DNA from: Paenibacillus lutimineralis
GTDB taxonomy: Bacteria > Bacillota > Bacilli > Paenibacillales > Paenibacillaceae
Direction: 5' to 3'
Assembly: GCF_003991425.1 (NCBI RefSeq)
Contig: NZ_CP034346.1
Location: 2,393,501-2,457,500, forward strand
DNA: 64,000 bases
Numbering within the stretch: position 1 is the stretch's first letter; every line of letters starts with the position of its first letter. Below the pieces are notes generated by a model. It had not been told where the DNA came from and made no database searches. It saw only the letters and a program-made list of their open reading frames with translations. Position numbers and translations under genes: made by a program. Shown piece by piece: positions 1-7,201 of the stretch.

Positions 1-263
1 CAGCGATTGGCGTCAAGTTTAATAAATGCCGTCACCGTCGCGGCTTTGTTACGAGTCACGGCTTCGCTTTCAATATCAAATCAGGCATTCAGAACGAGGG
101 ATTCCAGGGGATTATTCCGTGTGGAATTCAGGAATACGGGGTAACTTCGCTGGAAGATGTCACGGGCAAGACATTTACTGTTGAACAGGTAGCCCATGAC
201 ATCATTCCTTATTTTAATGAAGTCTTCGGTTATGAGGCGATATGGGAAGATGCTAACGCATGA
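1..263 (+). CDS. lipB: Octanoyltransferase LipB, C-terminal part (5' truncated by window edge)
   Basis: LipB moves the octanoyl group from acyl carrier protein to lipoyl domains, the first step of de novo protein lipoylation. Only the last 86 residues are present, read in the frame that begins at base 3 and stops at the TGA at 261-263. The fragment shows the family's conserved C-terminal blocks: an AIGV strand, the SHGFAFN segment with the conserved HG, and the PCGIQEYGVTS block containing the catalytic cysteine. The lysine of the active site lies in AIGVK. Its last 11 bases overlap a small convergent gene. The family call is firm; LipB versus a paralogue cannot be tested without the N-terminus. 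Confidence 0.87.
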   Translation, partial: AIGVKFNKCRHRRGFVTSHGFAFNIKSGIQNEGFQGIIPCGIQEYGVTSLEDVTGKTFTVEQVAHDIIPYFNEVFGYEAIWEDANA

Positions 264-351
264 GTAGAGGTTCAAGCAGCGCAAATAGTGTAGAACCTAC
301 CATCGCAAACAACATCAGATAGACTACGATTTTTAGCCATTTTTTAGACAT
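253..351 (-). CDS. prli42: Stressosome-associated membrane miniprotein Prli42
   Basis: A 32-codon gene of the Prli42 type, the tiny membrane anchor described in Listeria that tethers the stressosome. The translation begins MSKKWLKIVVYLML and ends ALLEPLLMR: a short basic N-terminus, one hydrophobic helix (about residues 6-26) with the family's KIVVYxM...GSTLFA pattern, and a short tail. An AAAGGAG ribosome site lies about six bases before the ATG. The gene overlaps the 3' end of lipB by 11 bases on the opposite strand. Recognition rests on pattern memory of a very short family, so some doubt remains, but the start, ribosome site and helix all agree. Confidence 0.72.
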   Translation of the reverse strand: MSKKWLKIVVYLMLFAMVGSTLFALLEPLLMR

Positions 352-376
352 ACCTTAACTCCTTTTAAATATAGAT

Positions 377-403
377 TTGTTAAGTTGGTTTACCTTCTAT
401 AAT
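377..403 (+). promoter_or_regulatory. Possible sigma-A promoter for the PepT-like peptidase gene
   Basis: A perfect TATAAT at 398-403 lies 29 bases before the start codon at 433. The best -35 candidate is TTGTTA at 377-382, but the spacer is only 15 bases, so the element is plausible rather than strong. Confidence 0.35.
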
Positions 404-432
404 ATCGTAAACGTGAAAGAGAGGAAAGTCCA

Positions 433-1557
433 ATGATCAATAAGGAAAGATTGATTCAACTCTTCCTGGAATTGGTCCGCATTGACAGCGAGACGAAGCA
501 TGAGCGGGAAATTGCCGATTTTCTGATTCGTAAATTTACAGAACTAGGACTTGAAGTTGTTGAGGACGACTCTATGGCCAGAACGGGACATGGTGCCGGA
601 AATCTGATCGCGACTTTGAAGCCAAGTGTTCAGACGAATGCGGAGCCATTTTTGTTCACGAGTCATATGGATACGGTCGCTCCCGGAGTAGGAATTAACC
701 CTATCGTTGGGGAAGATGGCTGGATCCGTAGTGACGGTACAACGATTCTCGGCTCTGATGATAAAGCTGGCGTAGCCTCGTTGCTGGAGGTCATTCAGGT
801 GCTGCGCGAGCACAATTTGCCGCATGGGCAAATTCAATTCGTCATTACCGTAGGCGAGGAAATGGGCATGACTGGCTCAAGAGCGCTGGATACTGGCTTA
901 CTTGATGCCAAATTTGGCTTTGCCTTTGATTCGAACGGGGATGTAGGTACAATCTGCGTAGCATCTCCTTCCCGAGCGCTCATTACGATTGATATCTATG
1001 GGAAATCGGCTCATGCTGGAGTGAATCCAGAGGATGGCATCAGCGCGATCCAGGTAGCAGGTAAGACGATTGCTCGTATGAGGCTTGGACGGATTGATGA
1101 GGAGACTACGGCGAATATCGGCAAGTTCGAAGGCGGGGGAGAGACGAATATCGTCCCTGATCATGTGAAGCTGTATGCCGAAGCACGCAGCACCTCGCAG
1201 GCGAAGCTTGAGCAGCAGATTGCCGGAATGAAGGAAGCGGTGGAATCGACCTGTCAGGATTACCATACCAAAGGCGTCTTTAACAGTACGATCGTATATC
1301 CGTCTTTCCACCTCTCCGAGCAGGAGCCTGTTGTTGTTCTGGCTCAGAAAGCAGCAGGTGAGCTTGGCCTGTCAGGCGCTACATTCATGTCGGGCGGCGG
1401 CAGCGACGCCAATATATTCAATGGACTAGGCATTCCAACTGTAAACCTGGCTGTTGGCTATGAAGACATTCATACGACACGCGAGCGAATCAAGGCTGAG
1501 GACATTGTGAAGACTGCAGAGCTGGCATTGGAGATCATTGCACAGACTGTAAAATAA
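433..1557 (+). CDS. yqjE: M20 family metallopeptidase, PepT-like (YqjE type)
   Basis: A 374-residue zinc exopeptidase of the M20 family, in the group often annotated as tripeptidase T-like and related to B. subtilis YqjE; probably cytosolic and active on small peptides. Zinc-site motifs are visible: HMDT (His78, Asp80), GSDDKAG (Asp109/110), the catalytic GEEMG glutamates at 142-143, and a late His in DIHTTRE near residue 350. The central residues 180-290 match the dimerisation lid, with SAHAGVNPE. The ATG follows a GAGGAAAG ribosome site. It is monocistronic, ending in a hairpin shared with the convergent downstream gene. The substrate cannot be read from the sequence. Confidence 0.88.
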   Translation: MINKERLIQLFLELVRIDSETKHEREIADFLIRKFTELGLEVVEDDSMARTGHGAGNLIATLKPSVQTNAEPFLFTSHMDTVAPGVGINPIVGEDGWIRSDGTTILGSDDKAGVASLLEVIQVLREHNLPHGQIQFVITVGEEMGMTGSRALDTGLLDAKFGFAFDSNGDVGTICVASPSRALITIDIYGKSAHAGVNPEDGISAIQVAGKTIARMRLGRIDEETTANIGKFEGGGETNIVPDHVKLYAEARSTSQAKLEQQIAGMKEAVESTCQDYHTKGVFNSTIVYPSFHLSEQEPVVVLAQKAAGELGLSGATFMSGGGSDANIFNGLGIPTVNLAVGYEDIHTTRERIKAEDIVKTAELALEIIAQTVK

Positions 1558-1577
1558 ATAGTAAGCAACGACAAACA

Positions 1578-1617
1578 AAACCGTTCAATAGCCTAGGGCT
1601 TATGGGCGGTTTTGTTT
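1578..1617. terminator. Bidirectional intrinsic terminator between convergent genes
   Basis: An AAACCG...CGGTTT hairpin of about 14 pairs including G-U wobbles, flanked by A-rich sequence on the left and TTTGTTT on the right. It sits between the peptidase gene and the convergent gene ending at 1600, and its right arm overlaps the latter's last codons. Confidence 0.6.
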
Positions 1618-2274
1618 GATGTTGGCGCTTATTTGCTCCGGCAGATTACTTTTTTGCTTGTCATTCCACGTCGAGTGCCAATGCGTTTGCTCAATAAAAG
1701 CCAGCATGTCCAAGAATCCGTGAATATACTTCTCAATTTTAAGCCGTTCATCCTGATCCGGGTGGTACAATTCCATCCGCCTTCTCAGTCGCAGAACCTT
1801 CTCCTGGAGACGGCAGGCAGCTGAGGCATAACGTACTGAAGCCATGGAAGGGCAGGCCTCAGCCAAGGCGGCAAAAATCGCGGAAGCTTCTTCATAACGG
1901 GCTTGATCATACAGAATCTCTCCGTATATTCTGGCGGCTTCTTGATATGGGGTCCGGGGGGGAAACAGCTTATGTACTATTTCTAGGAGGTGCTGCTCCG
2001 CCAGTTCTGTATAACCTTCCTCATAAAGGCTGCAAATCAGCACACATCGTAACACCGGGTCGCTATCTCCGGCCAGCTTAGTGGCTGCATTCAACATGCC
2101 GGACGAGACCGAGCACTGAATAAGCCCGGAGCGGTCAAAATAATTGTATTCAGGCATCTCTGTAGAATCGCTAGTGCTTTCCAAGTGATGAAGCATTAAA
2201 TTTAGATCTTCTGCCCGTTCTAATATATCTGGAATATTAGGGGTGTTATCTAATTGAGGCGGTCTGTGCGCCAT
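1600..2274 (-). CDS. Hypothetical protein with TPR-like helices
   Basis: I do not recognise a named family. The 224-residue product is soluble, with no signal peptide or membrane segment. Residues about 70-155 form repeated amphipathic helices resembling tetratricopeptide repeats (for example AEQHLLEIVHKLFP followed by AARIYGEILYDQARYEEASAIFAAL), which suggests a protein-protein interaction role. The ATG at 2274 is preferred to an upstream GTG at 2292 because GAGAGGTGAA lies about eight bases before the ATG. It is transcribed convergently with the peptidase gene and shares its terminator. The stretch from here to mciZ holds no other gene. Confidence 0.6.
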   Translation of the reverse strand: MAHRPPQLDNTPNIPDILERAEDLNLMLHHLESTSDSTEMPEYNYFDRSGLIQCSVSSGMLNAATKLAGDSDPVLRCVLICSLYEEGYTELAEQHLLEIVHKLFPPRTPYQEAARIYGEILYDQARYEEASAIFAALAEACPSMASVRYASAACRLQEKVLRLRRRMELYHPDQDERLKIEKYIHGFLDMLAFIEQTHWHSTWNDKQKSNLPEQISANIKQNRP

Positions 2275-2339
2275 TATTCGTTCACCTCTCACTTTAATAA
2301 TAGTGTGTGTTTAAAAAGTCTGACTTTCGGCACCGAATT

Positions 2340-2480
2340 CTATTTACTTGTCCGCGTTCGAATTAAATCCTTGACCTTGGCAGATTTTCCTGCTTCTTTT
2401 TGCCATTGATTGAGTATAATACGAACTTGCCAGGCTTTGCCTTGAACACGAACTGATTTTTCCGAAAAATAGCTTTTCAT
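2340..2480 (-). CDS. mciZ: FtsZ-ring assembly inhibitor MciZ
   Basis: A 46-residue protein beginning MKSYFSEKSVRVQGKAW. MciZ of B. subtilis is a 40-residue peptide made in the mother cell that binds FtsZ and caps filaments to block Z-ring assembly during sporulation. The GKAW(E/Q)(V/I)R core and basic C-terminus match that family, as does its location beside nudF. The start is fixed by AAAGGAG eight bases upstream of the ATG at 2480; an upstream in-frame ATG has no ribosome site. The likely promoter is TTGTCC...TATTAT at 2540-2511. The family is short and diverse, so the assignment is good but not certain. Confidence 0.73.
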   Translation of the reverse strand: MKSYFSEKSVRVQGKAWQVRIILNQWQKEAGKSAKVKDLIRTRTSK

Positions 2481-2510
2481 GAGCGCTGCTCCTTTACGTG
2501 GAGGTTTGGT

Positions 2511-2540
2511 ATAATAACACCATATGTCCGAAGCGGACAA
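2511..2540 (-). promoter_or_regulatory. mciZ promoter overlapping a perfect palindrome
   Basis: On the minus strand TTGTCC (2540-2535) and TATTAT (2516-2511) are 18 bases apart. The -35 hexamer is embedded in the palindrome TGTCCG-AAG-CGGACA at 2525-2539, a possible operator between divergent mciZ and nudF. No experimental regulator is implied. Confidence 0.4.
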
Positions 2541-2595
2541 GTTATGAGTAACTTAACGAATGATCAATTATTTCATGAGGAGGATCATGGATCAT

Positions 2596-3150
2596 ATGAC
2601 AGATAAACTAATGGAGAAGACCATTTCGACCGAGCCGATTTTTAAGGGGAAGGTCATTTCATTGCAGGTGGATACAGTAGAACTGCCGGACGGAAGTACA
2701 GCAACACGGGAGATTGTGAAGCATCCCGGCGCAGTGGCCGTCCTCGCTTTTCACAATGAAAGGCTATTGATGGTTGATCAATTCCGCCAAGCGATGGGCC
2801 GCTGTGAGCTGGAAATTCCAGCTGGTAAGTTGGAGAAGGGTGAAGATCCGATGGAGGCTGCTGCACGTGAGCTTGAAGAGGAGACTGGCTATCGCTGCGA
2901 GCGTATGACGCTTCTGCATTCCTTCTATACAGCTCCAGGCTTCTCTGATGAGGTGATTCATCTGTATCTAGCCGAGGAGTTAACGAGCGGGGAGATGTCG
3001 CCCGATGAGGATGAGTTCCTCGAGGTATATGAGGTTAGCTTTGAAGAAGCTCAGCGATATATTGCCGAGGGGCGAATTGCCGATGCCAAGACGATGGTAG
3101 CCTTCTACATCTGGCAGCAGCGTAAGCTCAGCCAGCAGGCAGGGAAGTAG
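2596..3150 (+). CDS. nudF: ADP-ribose pyrophosphatase, Nudix family (NudF)
   Basis: A 184-residue cytosolic Nudix hydrolase that splits ADP-ribose to AMP and ribose-5-phosphate. The Nudix box is complete: GKLEKGEDPMEAAARELEEETG, here described as G-x5-E-x7-REx2EExG with the REL-EEE catalytic glutamates around residues 84-106. An AGGAGG site at 2578-2583 serves two candidate ATGs at 2587 and 2596; the second matches the length (185) and start of B. subtilis NudF, and initiation at 2587 is also possible. It is followed after six bases by the EndoQ-like gene, so the two are probably cotranscribed. Confidence 0.9.
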   Translation: MTDKLMEKTISTEPIFKGKVISLQVDTVELPDGSTATREIVKHPGAVAVLAFHNERLLMVDQFRQAMGRCELEIPAGKLEKGEDPMEAAARELEEETGYRCERMTLLHSFYTAPGFSDEVIHLYLAEELTSGEMSPDEDEFLEVYEVSFEEAQRYIAEGRIADAKTMVAFYIWQQRKLSQQAGK

Positions 3151-3156
3151 ACAGCA

Positions 3157-4365
3157 ATGAATAGTTCAAATGAAATGAACAACCCAAATCTCTCCTCGTA
3201 TTTTGCTGATTTTCATATTCATATTGGCAGAACCGAAGCGGGGGCTCCGGTAAAAATTAGCGGCAGTCGAAACCTGACGTTCGCTAATATTGCCAAAGAA
3301 GCTGCTGAGCGCAAAGGGATTCAACTGGTCGGTATCATCGATTGTCATTCACCGGGTGTTCAAGCTGACATCATTACCAGCCTGGAGCAAGGGCAGATGC
3401 GGGAGCTAGAAGAGGGGGGCATCGCATACGAAGGGACGACTCTGTTGCTCGGCAGTGAATTAGAAATCAGAGAGCCAGACATGGGGCCGGCCCATCTGCT
3501 CGTATTTTTCCCGTATCTCGAGACGATGCGCTCATTCACAGAATGGTTGAAGCCCAGAATGAAGAACGTGCAGCTTAGCTCGCAGCGGGTGTATGTCCCT
3601 GCCCGAGAACTGCAGGAGGAAGTATATAAGCGGGGCGGAATGGTGATCCCTGCGCATATTTTCACGCCGCATCGGAGTATATATGGAAGCTGTGCGCCGC
3701 GGATTTCTGATGTGCTCGATCCCCGATGGATCAGTGCAGTTGAGCTTGGTCTGAGCGCCGATTCAGAGATGGCTGGGTTGATCAGTGAGTTGGATAATTA
3801 CACGATCTTAACTAACTCAGATGCACATTCCTTGGGCAAGATTGGTAGGGAGTACAATAAAATGATTCTGCAGGCCCCGACTTACCGTGAGTTTGAACGG
3901 GCACTTCGTGGCAAGGACGGCAGAAAGGTTGCGGGCAATTATGGTCTCAACCCCCGGCTTGGGAAGTATCATCGGACTTACTGCAGCAACTGCAACTATA
4001 TTATTGATGAGGCGGAAGTATCGGTGGATCGCTGTCCTTATTGCGGCAGTACTAAGCTCGTACGTGGTGTTCTGGACCGGATTCTGTCGATCGCCGACCG
4101 TAGAGAATCGAGTATACCGACGTGCCGGCCGCCGTATCATTATCAGGTCCCGCTGGAATTTATCCCGGGCTTGGGACCGTCGAAGCTTAATCAACTGTTG
4201 GCGGTGTTCGGTACGGAAATGAATATTTTGCATCACGTCTCGAAGGCGCAGTTGTCTGGCGTAGTTGGCGAGGAATTAGCGGATAAAATATGCTCTGCCC
4301 GTGCCGGGACATTACATCTTCAGGCAGGCGGTGGAGGGATATACGGCAAGGTTTTGAAAGAATAG
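3157..4365 (+). CDS. Endonuclease Q family protein (PHP domain, YqxK type)
   Basis: A 402-residue protein of the EndoQ family, nucleases that incise DNA 5' to deaminated bases (uracil, hypoxanthine). Domain order fits: N-terminal PHP metal-binding domain starting with FADFHIHIG and continuing through IDCH, E and HxxT(P)H segments; a zinc ribbon CSNCNY...CPYCG at about residues 275-297; and a C-terminal helix-hairpin-helix stretch with IPGLGPSKL near residue 338. EndoQ biochemistry is known mainly from archaea and a few Bacillus proteins, so the repair role is family knowledge, not shown here. It lies six bases after nudF. Confidence 0.83.
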   Translation: MNSSNEMNNPNLSSYFADFHIHIGRTEAGAPVKISGSRNLTFANIAKEAAERKGIQLVGIIDCHSPGVQADIITSLEQGQMRELEEGGIAYEGTTLLLGSELEIREPDMGPAHLLVFFPYLETMRSFTEWLKPRMKNVQLSSQRVYVPARELQEEVYKRGGMVIPAHIFTPHRSIYGSCAPRISDVLDPRWISAVELGLSADSEMAGLISELDNYTILTNSDAHSLGKIGREYNKMILQAPTYREFERALRGKDGRKVAGNYGLNPRLGKYHRTYCSNCNYIIDEAEVSVDRCPYCGSTKLVRGVLDRILSIADRRESSIPTCRPPYHYQVPLEFIPGLGPSKLNQLLAVFGTEMNILHHVSKAQLSGVVGEELADKICSARAGTLHLQAGGGGIYGKVLKE

Positions 4366-4422
4366 CAGGACAGGCTGGAACTTAAGCATAAGGGAGCGGG
4401 CTTCTTCATAGCTTGTATTATC

Positions 4423-4451
4423 AGGATTCTCAAGGCTATATCTTGAATCCT
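4423..4451 (+). other. Hairpin upstream of spoIIM without a T-tract
   Basis: AGGATTC-T-CAAG pairs with CTTGAATCCT around a short loop, about 11 pairs with one bulged base, ending 35 bases before the spoIIM start. It has no U-run, so it may be a leader structure or mRNA stabiliser rather than a terminator for the upstream gene. Confidence 0.4.
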
Positions 4452-4486
4452 CAGAGATATTGAAGCTGATTAGAAGGAGGCTCCCT

Positions 4487-5113
4487 ATGCTGCAACCAAT
4501 TCGTCATTCATTACGGGATCAGACACCATTATATGTATTTGTCAGTGTATTATTTTTGATGGGGGTTGTATTCGGCGCATTGATGGTCAATGCCTTAACA
4601 TTTGAGCAGCAACAGGATCTGTCTCGTTATTTGGGGGACTTTTTCGTATCGGTGAACGATGGAGGAACTTCATTCCAGGCCTTATCCTTTTGGACTGTGG
4701 CAAGTCTGCATTTGAAGTGGCTTGGCTTGATCTGGCTGCTGGGCCTTTCAGTCATCGGATTGCCGGGAATTCTTATTCTCGATTTTCTTAAGGGTGTTCT
4801 GATCGGGTTCGCGGTAGGATGTCTGGTCGGGCAGTTCACATGGAAAGGTCTACTGTTCGCAATTGTGTCGGTTGCCCCGCATAATTTGATCGTTATCCCG
4901 GCACTGCTGATCGCGAGTGTAGCGGCTGTCGGATTCTCATTAGGCATTATCCGCAATCGGGTACTTTTGCATCGCAGCGGAAGTGCGGCCGGACCCTTCT
5001 TCTCGTATACTTCACTGACATTGATTATGGCGGCGATCCTGCTTGCTATTTCCACCTTTGAGACCTGGGTATCTCCCGAGCTCATGAGCTGGGTGACCCC
5101 GCTGTTGATATAG
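4487..5113 (+). CDS. spoIIM: Stage II sporulation protein M
   Basis: A 208-residue polytopic membrane protein of the SpoIIM family. SpoIIM belongs with SpoIID and SpoIIP to the DMP machine that remodels septal peptidoglycan and drives engulfment of the forespore. About five hydrophobic segments are visible (residues about 15-35, 70-90, 92-115, 125-150 and 178-198), with the conserved LNDFL-like stretch represented by ILDFLKGVLIGFA. The start at 4487 is chosen because AAGGAGG lies six bases upstream; the length is close to the 214 residues of B. subtilis SpoIIM. It precedes fur, as in B. subtilis. Confidence 0.92.
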   Translation: MLQPIRHSLRDQTPLYVFVSVLFLMGVVFGALMVNALTFEQQQDLSRYLGDFFVSVNDGGTSFQALSFWTVASLHLKWLGLIWLLGLSVIGLPGILILDFLKGVLIGFAVGCLVGQFTWKGLLFAIVSVAPHNLIVIPALLIASVAAVGFSLGIIRNRVLLHRSGSAAGPFFSYTSLTLIMAAILLAISTFETWVSPELMSWVTPLLI

Positions 5114-5133
5114 GTTCTCACTCTAGCAAAATG

Positions 5134-5163
5134 TTGACTTTGTTGATTAACTCCCCCTATAAT
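5134..5163 (+). promoter_or_regulatory. Sigma-A promoter of fur
   Basis: TTGACT at 5134-5139 and a perfect TATAAT at 5158-5163 are separated by 18 bases, placing the start of transcription about 50 bases before the fur start codon. Confidence 0.7.
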
Positions 5164-5219
5164 GAAAGAAGCGAATTATTAAAGCAGCTTAATGTCGGCG
5201 ATGCTTGGGGAGGGAGAAC

Positions 5220-5684
5220 GTGGAAGTGAAAGTCGAGAAAATCAAACAAGAGTTACAATCCCATGGCTATAAATTGACGCCCCAGCGGGAAGCCACGGTT
5301 CGCGTATTGCTCGAGAATGAAGAGGATCATCTTAGTGCTGAAGATGTATTCATGCTCGTTAAAGATAAAGCTCCTGAGATAGGTTTGGCTACCGTATACC
5401 GGACCCTGGAGTTGCTTAGTGAACTTCATGTCGTTGAGAAGATCAACTTCGGCGACGGAGTAGCCAGATATGATTTGCGAACCGATACGAACAAGCATCA
5501 CCACCATCATTTGATCTGCGTTCAATGTGGCGCAATGGATGAGATACGTGAGGATTGGCTTGGGCCATTAGAGGAACGTCTGGAGAAGGAATTTAATTTT
5601 ACGGTTCTTGATCATCGTCTTGACTTCCAAGGTATTTGTCATCGTTGTAAAGATAAGACAGATAAAACGGACAAGACGGATTGA
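5220..5684 (+). CDS. fur: Ferric uptake regulator family protein Fur
   Basis: A 154-residue metal-dependent repressor. The winged helix includes KLTPQREA and the recognition region LATVYRTLELL; the dimerisation domain carries the HHHHHLICVQCG metal motif and a second C-x-x-C (CHRC) near the end. The 5'-to-xerD position is that of fur in B. subtilis. GTG at 5220 is preferred because GGAGG sits six bases upstream; a TTG at 5205 overlaps the ribosome site. The C-terminus ends in a threefold DKTD repeat encoded by a near-repeat of GACAAGACGGAT. Fur, rather than PerR or Zur, is inferred mainly from gene order. Confidence 0.9.
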   Translation: MEVKVEKIKQELQSHGYKLTPQREATVRVLLENEEDHLSAEDVFMLVKDKAPEIGLATVYRTLELLSELHVVEKINFGDGVARYDLRTDTNKHHHHHLICVQCGAMDEIREDWLGPLEERLEKEFNFTVLDHRLDFQGICHRCKDKTDKTDKTD

Positions 5685-5723
5685 GATTAGCCGGAAGACG
5701 GCCATCATAATTAAGATAATTAC

Positions 5724-5764
5724 AATAAGGTAGAGCTGATTAAACCGCTCTACCTTATTTTTTT
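5724..5764 (+). terminator. Intrinsic terminator of fur
   Basis: A perfect 13-pair stem AATAAGGTAGAGC/GCTCTACCTTATT with a 10-base loop, followed by TTTTT. The roughly 170 bases after it, before yqzK, hold no gene or convincing promoter that I can see. Confidence 0.93.
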
Positions 5765-5933
5765 GTCTCAAGCTGTACGATAGTTGAATCTGTTATTAGG
5801 ATGGTTTTGCATGTACAATAATAGGAGTAGAAACTCTCATAAACCCGGCGGATTGGATATATACTTGTACAAATGCTGTTCTCGTCTCAGGGCAGAGCGG
5901 GGCGGCAATCCGTGATAAAGGTAGGGGAGAGCG

Positions 5934-6170
5934 ATGGTCATTTCTTTGCGCAAGAGTCTACGTTTATTGAAGTATTTAATTGTATTCATCATGCTTGCTT
6001 ATGCTTTATACAAAGCGTTTGGCTACCTGGATGTAGCTTTGCTCCCGATGGAAAAATACCGTATTCCTGAGGGCTCAGCGGTTAAGGCCTTTCATGCCGG
6101 AAGTATGGAAGTGGTAGATCCGGAGACTCCGCTGCAGAGATTGAAGCTATTTTTCTGGTATGGTGAATAA
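5934..6170 (+). CDS. yqzK: YqzK family protein (DUF4227)
   Basis: A 78-residue small membrane protein of the DUF4227/YqzK family, function unknown. One N-terminal transmembrane helix (about residues 12-31, KYLIVFIMLAYALYKAFGY) follows a basic start; the rest is predicted cytosolic or extracytosolic and ends LKLFFWYGE, a feature of the family. It lies between fur and xerD as in B. subtilis, and AGGGGAGA precedes the ATG. Probably cotranscribed with xerD. Confidence 0.85.
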   Translation: MVISLRKSLRLLKYLIVFIMLAYALYKAFGYLDVALLPMEKYRIPEGSAVKAFHAGSMEVVDPETPLQRLKLFFWYGE

Positions 6171-6200
6171 TGATAGATTAAGATGAGAGGGGGCGATGAA

Positions 6201-7127
6201 TTGGAACAGGTTATTGCCTCTTTTATATCGCAATTGGCGGATCGTAAAGGTCTGAGTGAGCGAACACAGGAAGCATACACCCGCGATTTACAGCAGTTTG
6301 TTGCTTATTTGCAGAGCCGCGGAATCGATGATTTCAACGAGGTCACCAGGGCTGGGATATTGCTCTATTTCTCCGCTTTGAAGGAGAAGGGCAAGTCGCC
6401 TGCGACCATTGCCAGGGTCACTGTGACACTGCGATCTTTTATACATTACTTGCTCCAGGAGCGGATGATTGATCATGATCCGTTCCTGATGATTGAGTCT
6501 CCAAGAATGGACAAGACCCCACCTGAGACGTTAACCATTGAGGAGACAGAAGCTTTGCTGGAAATGCCCGATCCAGATACCCCCTTGGGATTAAGGGACA
6601 AGGCGATGCTTGAATTATTGTATGCTACAGGTATTCGTGTTAGCGAGCTGATCTCTCTGGAGATAAGCGACATTAATTTGCAGCTGCAATTTCTACGCTG
6701 TGCAGGTGAGAATCGTAAGGAAAGAATCATTCCTGTTGGGGCTATAACGATAGAATGGCTAGACCGTTATTTGAAGGATTGCCGTCCGAGATGGGTGAAG
6801 GAAGCAGACCGCGGTCCATTGTTCTCAAATCGTCAGGGAGGAACGCTGAGCCGTCAAGGATTTTGGAAAATCGTTAAGAAATACGGGGCAGAGGCGGGTA
6901 TCAGCAAGCAGATTACCCCGCACACTTTGCGTCATTCATTTGCCGTACATATGCTTCAGGGCGGGGCGGATGTGCGCGCTGTACAGGAGATGTTAGGCAA
7001 TCAGAGTGCTTCGACCCTGCAGCTCTATTTGAATAAATCGGGTGGAAATCTAAAATCGGTGTATGATTCCTTTCATCCACGGGCAAAACGGCAAATAGAA
7101 GATCAGTCCATTGATACTAAGGAATAA
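6201..7127 (+). CDS. xerD: XerD-like tyrosine recombinase with altered catalytic residues
   Basis: A 308-residue protein at the position of B. subtilis ripX/xerD, which with CodV/XerC resolves chromosome dimers at dif. The N-terminal SAM-like DNA-binding domain (about 1-90) and the C-terminal catalytic domain are both full length. Arg146 (ATGIRVSEL), His241-x-x-Arg244 (HTLRH) and Tyr276 (LQLYLNK) are present, but the beta-hairpin lysine of GKGNKER is Glu170 (CAGENRKER), and the second histidine of GHxxxST is Asn267 (LGNQSAST). TTG 6201 is chosen because GAGGGGG lies eight bases upstream, and the length then fits the family. Activity is therefore uncertain. Confidence 0.85.
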   Translation: MEQVIASFISQLADRKGLSERTQEAYTRDLQQFVAYLQSRGIDDFNEVTRAGILLYFSALKEKGKSPATIARVTVTLRSFIHYLLQERMIDHDPFLMIESPRMDKTPPETLTIEETEALLEMPDPDTPLGLRDKAMLELLYATGIRVSELISLEISDINLQLQFLRCAGENRKERIIPVGAITIEWLDRYLKDCRPRWVKEADRGPLFSNRQGGTLSRQGFWKIVKKYGAEAGISKQITPHTLRHSFAVHMLQGGADVRAVQEMLGNQSASTLQLYLNKSGGNLKSVYDSFHPRAKRQIEDQSIDTKE

Positions 7128-7201
7128 AGAAACTTATTGCAGTGGGAAGTTGTGAAGCCTGGAATATGAGCCATTTATTATAACTTGAAGGAGAAATGAC
7201 A

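Noticed and set aside
81..284. A 67-codon minus-strand frame at the left edge
   Set aside because: The plus-strand frame encodes conserved LipB blocks, and the real minus-strand gene here is the short Prli42 frame in a different phase.
4423..4451. Terminator for the EndoQ-like gene
   Set aside because: The hairpin is good but has no T-tract, so it is listed only as a structure.
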